A stretch of DNA of 5,024 bases, taken from positions 1 to 5,024 of the forward strand of contig JBPBPY010000262.1 of assembly GCA_050954505.1 (NCBI GenBank). The letters run 5' to 3'. Of this stretch, positions 1 to 5,024 are shown in pieces (the stretch's first letter is position 1; every line of letters begins with the position of its first letter). The translations under genes and the position numbers were made by a program. Source of the DNA: JAQGMO01 sp050954505 (GTDB lineage: Bacteria; Pseudomonadota; Gammaproteobacteria; Burkholderiales; Burkholderiaceae_D). The notes beneath the pieces were generated by a model that saw only the letters and a list, made by a program, of their open reading frames with translations, ran no database searches and was not told the DNA's origin.

Positions 1-388
1 CACCGATCTGCCCCGAGCGATGGCCACGCCGCTTTTGTCCATCTTCGACGCAGTTCTGGTCCTCGCCCAATGACAGCTCGCCAGGACCGAATTCAATGCG
101 GGTGCCATCCATGGATTCCACCCACCAGCGTCCGGAAATCGGCACGATCCATTGCGGAGCCGGATTCTCGTGCCATTCGCCGACCCAGCCAACCGGCTGT
201 ACGGTAAACACCACGGTCGCTTCACTACGCGGCTGCTTGTTGTTCCACTGCGGGTCAGCAGGCCCCACGCCCTTGAAGTCGAAATGGTCGATCTCGCACC
301 GCTGCTGATGGCTTACTCCCTGCGCATCGGTCCACAAATGCCAATACGGCATCTTCGGTGCCGGTGGTTGTTTGCTTTCCCTGCTCAT
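1..388 (-). CDS. Cupin-like domain protein, C-terminus cut off by window edge
   Basis: 129 codons are visible and the frame is still open at the left edge, so the C-terminus is missing. The protein reads as a small beta-barrel (cupin-like) protein. A WHENPAPQW stretch at residues 72-80 leads into a strand-turn-strand pattern (IVPISGRWWVESMDGT, 81-96), then a GPGELSLGED motif (101-110), then RRGHRSG (120-126). Hydrophobic strand, SG turn, DGT, PGE and a late GH resemble the second half of cupin domains, where PG and His/Glu positions shape a small-molecule or metal site. H73, E74 and H123 are candidate ligands, but this is not proven. There is no signal peptide or membrane segment, so it is probably cytoplasmic. 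The ATG at 388 is the only start: the gap upstream has no in-frame ATG, GTG or TTG. An AAAGG-type ribosome binding site lies about 9 bases upstream. It follows the DoxX gene by 74 bases on the same strand and may be the third gene of that operon. Substrate unknown. Confidence 0.75.
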   Translation of the reverse strand, partial: MSRESKQPPAPKMPYWHLWTDAQGVSHQQRCEIDHFDFKGVGPADPQWNNKQPRSEATVVFTVQPVGWVGEWHENPAPQWIVPISGRWWVESMDGTRIEFGPGELSLGEDQNCVEDGQKRRGHRSGQIG

Positions 389-462
389 GATGGCCTGCCT
401 TTCTGCTTGAACTGCGTGTACTAGTGTGAAGATCGGAATCTTGTGGCTATGCTGTGCTGTGC
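389..462. other. Gap between DoxX gene and cupin-like gene
   Basis: This 74-base spacer separates two minus-strand genes. It holds a weak 5-bp inverted repeat (AAGAT at 429-433, ATCTT at 438-442, 4-base loop) without a T-run, and a short GCTGT-type microrepeat near 450-463 that runs into the end of the DoxX gene. I see no convincing terminator and no clear promoter. Read-through transcription from the GMC-DoxX pair into the cupin gene is therefore possible but not shown. Confidence 0.4.
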
Positions 463-864
463 TCAAGCGATGCCAAGCAGCGGCACCAGCAGCAAGCCGC
501 CGGCCAGACCCAGGTTTTTAAGAAAATCCCAGAAATGCGCCCGGCCCTCGGCAGGTTTGGACCAGAAATCGGGAAACTTCCAGAACGGGTGATACAGCAG
601 TGCGGTGACGATGCAAAATCCTGCCAGCAGCACTGCTGCCCAGCCGGCGTACCAGCCGGCCAGGATCATCACCGGTGTCAGGCATTCCACCAGGATGGCA
701 GCGATCAGCAACAGCGGGGCGCCGGGAAGAAACGATGTCTTCGCCTGGGCCATGGCTTCATCCCAATGCATGATCTTGTCGAGCACGCTGAAGGGGAACA
801 TGACGACCAGCAGAAAACGCGCCGCCAGGCTGGCGCCATGTACATGTTCCGGAGTCGGGATCAT
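463..864 (-). CDS. DoxX family integral membrane protein
   Basis: 133 residues, the usual size for a small DoxX-family protein. Four hydrophobic segments are visible at about residues 12-29, 48-68, 70-90 and 113-132. Family-like features include an R-FLL-VMFPFSVLDKI first helix (R16 to I31), a conserved-type Glu before Pro in the second helix (E60, P64), a WY-GW turn into the third helix, and a charged loop with aromatic residues (HPFWKFPDFW, 92-101) before FLKNLGLAGGLLL. DoxX/DoxD relatives are membrane subunits or partners of redox enzymes, for example the thiosulfate:quinone oxidoreductase of Acidianus; many bacterial members have no known role. The start at 864 is preferred to longer in-frame starts up to 951 because those lie inside the GMC gene, while GAGG sits 8 bases before 864 and the product then begins directly with the family-like N-terminus. 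The gene begins 10 bases after the GMC stop, so translation is probably coupled. I infer a role as membrane or electron-transfer partner of the GMC enzyme. Confidence 0.87.
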   Translation of the reverse strand: MIPTPEHVHGASLAARFLLVVMFPFSVLDKIMHWDEAMAQAKTSFLPGAPLLLIAAILVECLTPVMILAGWYAGWAAVLLAGFCIVTALLYHPFWKFPDFWSKPAEGRAHFWDFLKNLGLAGGLLLVPLLGIA

Positions 865-872
865 TGATTCGG

Positions 873-877
873 CCTCA
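873..877 (-). promoter_or_regulatory. Ribosome binding site of the DoxX gene, overlapping the GMC stop
   Basis: On the minus strand the sequence reads TGAGG, followed by 8 bases and then the ATG at 864. The TGA is the stop codon of the GMC gene. A ribosome finishing the oxidoreductase therefore ends on the binding site of the next gene, an arrangement typical of translational coupling. This site decides the DoxX start. Confidence 0.7.
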
Positions 878-2461
878 TGGCTGGGCCTTGAGCGCGGACG
901 GCCCCAGCAGCCGCGCCGCGATATGATCTGCCACGCGCAGGGCGTTGGCAATGATGGTCAGGGTCGGATTGACGGCGCCAATCGATGGAAAAAAGCTGGC
1001 GTCAACCACATACAGGTTGTCAAGCTCATGGGCTTTGCAATGCAGATCGAGTACCGAGGTCGCTGGATCATGTCCAAAGCGCGCGGTGCCAGCCTGGTGC
1101 GCCGTGCCGCCAATGGGCACATCATGGCCCAGGTATAGATTGCGCTCCATCAGCGATGGATGGGCACCGCAATCGGAGAGGATCTGCTTGAGCTTGTCGC
1201 GCAGGCGATGGTGCGCTTCCATGTTGTTTTCCTTCACGTCCAGCACCACGCGGTCGCCGTCGTAATAGATGCGGTTGTCCGGATCGGGCAAGTCTTCGCT
1301 GGAGAGCCAGAAATCGATCGAGTGGCGCGCCATCTGTTCGAATGGCATGTCAGGCAGCCACTCCAGCCAGGCCGGCAAGGCTTCACCACGGATCTGGTCG
1401 GCATGCGAGGTGGCGCACAGCTGGATCAGGCCAAGCGGGAATTCCCAGTCATCCGACTTGAAATAAAAGTCGGACATGGCCATGGTCTTCTGGAAGATGG
1501 TGTCATTCGGTTCACGCATCAGTGCCATCAGCACCGACTGGTTGTGGCGCATGTAGTTGCGTCCCACCTGGCCGGAACCGTTTGCCAAGCCATTCGGATG
1601 CAAATGGCTGGCCGAACGCAGCAGCAGCAAGGCCGAGGACAGCGCGCCGCAGGACGAGACCACGATGTCGGCGCTGTACTGCTCGTCGACGCCGCGGCGG
1701 CTGACATGCACGGTCTTGACGATGCGCCCGCTGTCATCGGTTTCCAGGCGCGTGACATAGGCATGCGTAAGCAAGGTGAAGTCGGGATAATCGCGCAGGG
1801 CAGGGTCGACACACATTACCTGGGCATCTGCCTTGCCGTTGAGCAGGCACGGAAAGCCATCGAAAGCGTCACAACGGATGCAGACACTGGTCGGCGTCGG
1901 CTGGCCATCCTTTTCGTCGAGCAGAATACCCAGCGGCAGATGGAAGGGATGGTAGCCGGCCGACTGCAGCTTGTCGCTCAATTTCTGGATTGCCGGTTCG
2001 TGGCTGACCGCGGGGTAGGGGAATGGCGTGGACGCATACGGTTCGCTGGGGTCCTCGCCACGCTGGCCGTGCACATGGAACAGCGACTCGGCCTGGGCGT
2101 AATACGGTTCGAAGTCCTGGTAGGACAACGGCCAGGCCGGTGAAATGCCGTCCTGGTGGCGGATTTCCTCGAAGTCGCGTTCGCGCATGCGCAGCAGCGC
2201 CGCGCCGTAGACCTTGGAATTGCCGCCGACATAGTAGTGCAAACCCGGCTTGAAACTGCTGCCGTCGCCGCCAAACCAGGTTTCCCTGGCCTGGTACTTG
2301 GCATCGATGAAGACCGTCTTCGAATCCCAGTTGGCCGGTTCGCGTTTGAGGTAGCCGCCGCGCTCGAGCAGCAGGATTTTCTTGCCGGTGGCGGCCAGCC
2401 GGTGCGCCAGCGTTGCACCGCCAGGACCGCTGCCTATCACAATCACATCGTAATGTGTCAT
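875..2461 (-). CDS. GMC family FAD-dependent oxidoreductase
   Basis: 528 residues, a full-length GMC (glucose-methanol-choline) flavoenzyme. The N-terminus has the Rossmann dinucleotide motif G10-x-G12-x-x-G15 after a hydrophobic strand, and E33 at the end of the second strand for the ADP ribose. YVGGNSKVYG (77-86) followed by R91 matches the flavin-contact region of the family. The C-terminal domain carries HQAGTARFG (455-463) and NLYVVDASFFPS, then AVNPTLTIIANALR (482-509). H455 and N498 correspond to the catalytic His-Asn pair of choline oxidase-type enzymes. Residues 194-205 hold CxxCx7C (C194, C197, C205), absent from classic choline or glucose enzymes. There is no Sec or Tat signal, so it is probably cytoplasmic or held at the inner membrane by a partner. 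It should oxidise an alcohol, polyol or sugar hydroxyl; the electron acceptor is unknown. It is the first gene of a minus-strand unit with DoxX and is divergent from a glycoside hydrolase. The ATG at 2461 fits the start of the Rossmann fold; its ribosome binding site is weak and purine-rich (GCAGAAAAAC). Family assignment is firm, substrate is not. Confidence 0.93.
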   Translation of the reverse strand: MTHYDVIVIGSGPGGATLAHRLAATGKKILLLERGGYLKREPANWDSKTVFIDAKYQARETWFGGDGSSFKPGLHYYVGGNSKVYGAALLRMRERDFEEIRHQDGISPAWPLSYQDFEPYYAQAESLFHVHGQRGEDPSEPYASTPFPYPAVSHEPAIQKLSDKLQSAGYHPFHLPLGILLDEKDGQPTPTSVCIRCDAFDGFPCLLNGKADAQVMCVDPALRDYPDFTLLTHAYVTRLETDDSGRIVKTVHVSRRGVDEQYSADIVVSSCGALSSALLLLRSASHLHPNGLANGSGQVGRNYMRHNQSVLMALMREPNDTIFQKTMAMSDFYFKSDDWEFPLGLIQLCATSHADQIRGEALPAWLEWLPDMPFEQMARHSIDFWLSSEDLPDPDNRIYYDGDRVVLDVKENNMEAHHRLRDKLKQILSDCGAHPSLMERNLYLGHDVPIGGTAHQAGTARFGHDPATSVLDLHCKAHELDNLYVVDASFFPSIGAVNPTLTIIANALRVADHIAARLLGPSALKAQP

Positions 2462-2475
2462 TTGTTTTTCTGCAT
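2458..2475 (-). other. Possible five-codon leader reading frame before the GMC gene
   Basis: On the minus strand an ATG at 2475 opens a frame encoding MQKNK that stops at TGA, overlapping the GMC start as ATGA. The overlap could couple re-initiation to the GMC gene, which has only a weak ribosome binding site of its own. No ribosome binding site is visible for the mini-frame, so chance is quite possible. Confidence 0.2.
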
Positions 2476-2566
2476 GGGTTTGATCACGGTAGCTTGGCAG
2501 ATAACGCCAGCACGGTGTTGCGAATTATCCAACTAGTTAGCCGTGGCTGCTGTTACATTGGGCACA
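2462..2566. promoter_or_regulatory. Divergent intergenic control region
   Basis: This is the only gap between the GMC gene (minus) and the glycosidase gene (plus), so promoters for both should lie here. It is visibly richer in A and T than the flanking genes. On the minus strand GATAAT (2529-2524) is a 5 of 6 match to a -10 box, giving a leader of roughly 55 bases for the GMC gene; no good -35 sits at the normal distance. On the plus strand TGTTACATT (2551-2559) resembles an extended -10 element (TG-n-TACATT), which would start transcription close to the ATG at 2567. Between them lies the perfect 8-base palindrome AACTAGTT (2531-2538), a possible operator half of some kind. All these sites are read by eye; the region's role is more certain than any single element. 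Confidence 0.45.
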
Positions 2567-2590
2567 ATGAAAATTTGTCGGGCGGGCGCA

Positions 2591-5024
2591 ATGAAACAAG
2601 CTGCAGGAGAGAGCGCGATCCAAGAGGGAGAACAGGGGGCGCAACAACGCGATGCGCAGCAGGGTGGACAGCAGGTCCCGCAGCAAGGAAGAAATCCGGT
2701 GGCGACGCCTCATGTCTCAAAAACCGACGGCCAAAACGCAGCCAGCAACGGGCAGGGCGAGGACAGCAACGGCGGCAATGCGTCGCCGCCGTCGCCGCAA
2801 AGCGTTCTCGAGACGGTGGAAGGCCAGCGGCTGCAGCAGGATGAAGCAGCCTGGCGCCGCTGGGGACCCTACCTGGCCGAGCGCGCCTGGGGCACCGTGC
2901 GGGAAGACTACAGCGCCAATGGCGACGCCTGGAGCCATTTCCCTCATGACCATGCGCGCAGCCGCGCCTATCGCTGGAGCGAAGATGGATTGGCCGGTTT
3001 TTCCGACGACCAGTCGCGCTGGTGCCTGTCGCTCGGGTTGTGGAATGGCCAGGATCCCATCATCAAGGAACGCTTGTTCGGGCTGTCGAATACCCAGGGC
3101 AACCACGGCGAAGATGTCAAGGAATTGTATTTTTTTCAGGACGGCACACCGTCGCATTCCTATATGCGCATGCTGTACCGCTATCCGCAGCGGGCATTTC
3201 CCTACCAGCAGCTGATCGATGAAAACGCCCGCCGCAGCGGCGCTGTGCCGGAATTCGAATTGCTCGAAACCGGTATTTTCGACGACAAGCGCTTCTTCGA
3301 TGTCACGGTGGAATACGCCAAGGCTTCGCCCAACGATATCCTGCAACGCATTACCATCCACAATGCCGCCAGCGAGGAAGCCAGCATCGACGTCTTGTCC
3401 CAGCTGGTTGCGCGCAACATCTGGTCATGGGGCGACGACCATGAAAAGCCGCAGCTCAGACTCGACGACAATGGCGTCGTGGCGATCCATGAAGAGATGA
3501 TGACCATGCGCCTGGATGCCGAAGCCGGACCGCTGGGTGCACCGCGCTGGCTGTTTTGCGAAAACGAGAGCAATCCGGCGGTGGCCGGTGTGGCCAATGC
3601 CAATGGCATCTACAAGGATGGCATCAATGACTACATCGTCCATGACCGCATGCGCGCCGTACGCAGCGACCACGGCAGCAAGTGTGCTGCCCACTACCAT
3701 GTCACCGTTGCCGCAGGCGCGAGCGTCACCTTGCGGCTGCGCTGGCGCGAGCATGCCGTGGGGCGTCAGTCGTTCGATGATTTCGACGGTCTGGTCCAGG
3801 CCAGGCGCCGGCAGGCCGATGCCTACTACGAAACCCTGCAGCAACGCATGCCGCAGAATGATCTCGATGCGCGTTCGGTACAGCGGCAAGCCCTGGCCGG
3901 CATGTTATGGTCGAAACAGTATTACGGTTTCGATGTACGCCGCTGGCTGCGTGGCGACAAGGGCAGCGTGCCGCCCGACCAGCGCTGGTCGGGGCGCAAC
4001 ACCGATTGGCAGCACATGTCCTGCTCCGACATCCTGTCGATGCCCGACACCTGGGAATATCCCTGGTTTGCCGCCTGGGACCTGTCCTTTCATGCCGTCA
4101 CCTATGCGCTGATCGATCCGGCGTTTGCCAAATCCCAGCTGCTGTTGCTGGTCAATGAACGCTACATGCATCCGAATGGCCAGATTCCCGCTTATGAATG
4201 GGAACTTGGCGACGTCAATCCACCGGTGCAGGCCTGGGCCACCTGGCGGGTGTATCAAATGGAAACCGCGTTGACCGGCAAATCCGACAATGGATTCCTG
4301 GAGCGCATGTTCCACAAGCTGCTGTTGAACTTTGCCTGGTGGGTCAACCGCAAGGATGGCCAGGGCCGCAACATCTTCCAGGGCGGATTCCTGGGACTGG
4401 ACAATATCCAGATCTTCGACCGTTCGCAAGGCCTGCCGCATGGCGCCCATCTGGATCAGCCCGACGCCACCGGCTGGATGGCCAGTTATGCCCTGACCAT
4501 GATGCGCATTGCCCTGGAACTGTCATTGAGCAACCGCTCCTACATCGATATGGCGGTGAAATTCTTCGAGCATTTCCTCTATATTTCCTCAGCCATGTCG
4601 GCGCGGGGCGAGCGCGCTGCCAATCTGTGGGATGAGGAGGACGGTTTTTTCTATGATCTGCTGCATCTCGAAGACGGCAGTTCCGCCGCACTCAAGGTAC
4701 GCTCGCTGGTGGGCATCGTGCCGATGTATGCCGTCCATATCTTCGAGCCGGAAGTGCTCGAGCAGGTTCCGGAATTTTCCGACCGGCTGCGCTGGTTCCT
4801 GAAGATGCGCCCCGAACTGACCAAGCTCATCTCGCGCTGGACCGAGCCTGGCGGCAGCAGGAAACACAAGCTCTCGCTGTTGCGCAGCCATCGCCTGAAA
4901 AGCCTGCTGCAGCGCGTGCTCAATGAAGAAGAGCTGTTGTCGCCGCACGGCGTGCGCTCGGTGTCGCGCGCCTATGCCCAGCATCCGTTTACCTTCAAGA
5001 GCGACGGCCAGGACCTGGAGCTGC
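2591..5024 (+). CDS. MGH1-like (GH63-type) glycoside hydrolase, 'glucosidase' family, 3' end cut off
   Basis: The frame is open for 811 codons from the ATG at 2591 to the right edge; family members are commonly somewhat longer than 850 residues, so only the C-terminal part is missing. Residues 1-70 are low-complexity and Gln/Gly/Ser rich. The family core starts near residue 77 (VEGQRLQQDEAAWRRWGPYLAERAWGT..., read in parts), followed by FPHDHARSRAYRW (117-129), LFGLSNTQGNHGEDVKE (162-178) and an N-terminal beta-sandwich-like region to about 390. An (alpha/alpha)6-barrel-like part follows, with WEYPWFAAWDLSFH (488-501), YEWELGDVNPP (535-545), FQGGFLGLDNIQIFDRS (596-612) and HLDQPDATGWM (620-630). 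D497 in AWDLSF is the likely general acid by analogy with GH63 enzymes such as E. coli YgjK; the general base Glu should lie past the window edge. No signal peptide, so cytoplasmic. It probably hydrolyses an alpha-glucoside or a glycosyl-glycerate-type solute; the substrate is inferred from the family only. An in-frame ATG at 2567 and a GTG at 2699 are alternative starts. Divergent from the GMC operon. Confidence 0.88.
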   Translation, partial: MKQAAGESAIQEGEQGAQQRDAQQGGQQVPQQGRNPVATPHVSKTDGQNAASNGQGEDSNGGNASPPSPQSVLETVEGQRLQQDEAAWRRWGPYLAERAWGTVREDYSANGDAWSHFPHDHARSRAYRWSEDGLAGFSDDQSRWCLSLGLWNGQDPIIKERLFGLSNTQGNHGEDVKELYFFQDGTPSHSYMRMLYRYPQRAFPYQQLIDENARRSGAVPEFELLETGIFDDKRFFDVTVEYAKASPNDILQRITIHNAASEEASIDVLSQLVARNIWSWGDDHEKPQLRLDDNGVVAIHEEMMTMRLDAEAGPLGAPRWLFCENESNPAVAGVANANGIYKDGINDYIVHDRMRAVRSDHGSKCAAHYHVTVAAGASVTLRLRWREHAVGRQSFDDFDGLVQARRRQADAYYETLQQRMPQNDLDARSVQRQALAGMLWSKQYYGFDVRRWLRGDKGSVPPDQRWSGRNTDWQHMSCSDILSMPDTWEYPWFAAWDLSFHAVTYALIDPAFAKSQLLLLVNERYMHPNGQIPAYEWELGDVNPPVQAWATWRVYQMETALTGKSDNGFLERMFHKLLLNFAWWVNRKDGQGRNIFQGGFLGLDNIQIFDRSQGLPHGAHLDQPDATGWMASYALTMMRIALELSLSNRSYIDMAVKFFEHFLYISSAMSARGERAANLWDEEDGFFYDLLHLEDGSSAALKVRSLVGIVPMYAVHIFEPEVLEQVPEFSDRLRWFLKMRPELTKLISRWTEPGGSRKHKLSLLRSHRLKSLLQRVLNEEELLSPHGVRSVSRAYAQHPFTFKSDGQDLEL
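2685..2701 (+). promoter_or_regulatory. Possible ribosome binding site and alternative GTG start of the glycosidase
   Basis: AAGGAAG at 2685-2691 is the best Shine-Dalgarno-like sequence ahead of the glycosidase core, and a GTG in frame follows at 2699 with about 9 bases between. Neither the ATG at 2567 nor that at 2591 has a comparable site. Starting here would remove 36 residues of the low-complexity leader (residue 37 becomes the first), leaving about 40 residues before the conserved core. GTG starts are less common, so this stays an alternative. Confidence 0.3.

Noticed and set aside
96..424. Plus-strand open frames at 96-308 and 152-424
   Set aside because: They lie antisense to the cupin-like gene and show no protein-like pattern.
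429..442. Hairpin AAGAT/ATCTT as a terminator after the DoxX gene
   Set aside because: The stem is only 5 bp, AT-rich, and has no T-run after it on the minus strand, so it is too weak to call a terminator.
450..463. GCTGT-type microrepeat at the end of the DoxX gene
   Set aside because: Only about two to three short imperfect copies; too short to be a functional repeat array or CRISPR.
865..951. Longer start (951) for the DoxX gene, adding 29 residues
   Set aside because: The extra part lies inside the GMC coding region and reads like an out-of-frame peptide; a GAGG site 8 bases before 864 supports the shorter form.
1160..2536. Long plus-strand open frames (1160-2143, 2156-2536) opposite the GMC gene
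   Set aside because: They are antisense to a full-length GMC enzyme with clear motifs and arise from GC-rich codon bias. Their translations show no recognisable domain.
2652..4450. Open frames overlapping the glycosidase on both strands (2652-3215 plus, 2717-3361 minus, 3425-3889 minus, 3905-4450 minus and others)
   Set aside because: The plus-strand frame beginning at 2591 is continuous to the edge and carries family motifs throughout; the others have compositions typical of out-of-frame reading.

Overview
This window looks like moderately GC-rich proteobacterial chromosome. Codon use and protein style fit a Burkholderiales or Oxalobacteraceae-like beta-proteobacterium, but that placement is inferred from composition and family resemblance only; there is no rRNA or other marker. 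I see no mobile element, CRISPR array, tRNA or rRNA. All genes read as ordinary intact coding DNA, and two of the four run off the window edges.

Layout. On the minus strand, reading from about 2461 down to 1, three genes lie head to tail. First is a 528-residue FAD-dependent GMC-family oxidoreductase (2461 to 875). Ten bases after its stop comes a 133-residue DoxX-family membrane protein (864 to 463), whose ribosome binding site overlaps the GMC stop codon. After a 74-base gap comes a small cupin-like protein (388 to the left edge, C-terminus cut off). On the plus strand, diverging from the GMC gene across an AT-richer gap of about 105 to 130 bases, is a large glycoside hydrolase of the MGH1-like/GH63-type 'glucosidase' family. 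It starts near 2567 or 2591 and is still open at the right edge after 811 codons.

How they may work together (inference). The GMC enzyme should oxidise an alcohol or sugar-type substrate. The tightly coupled DoxX protein is a plausible membrane partner, perhaps for handing electrons to the quinone pool, and the cupin could act on or sense a small molecule. The divergent glycosidase could release the sugar or glycoside that feeds the oxidoreductase, with both sides controlled from the shared intergenic region. The substrate cannot be read from the sequence. The items most worth a second look are the GMC-DoxX-cupin/glucosidase neighbourhood, the cysteine cluster inside the GMC enzyme, and the low-complexity N-terminal extension and uncertain start of the glycosidase.
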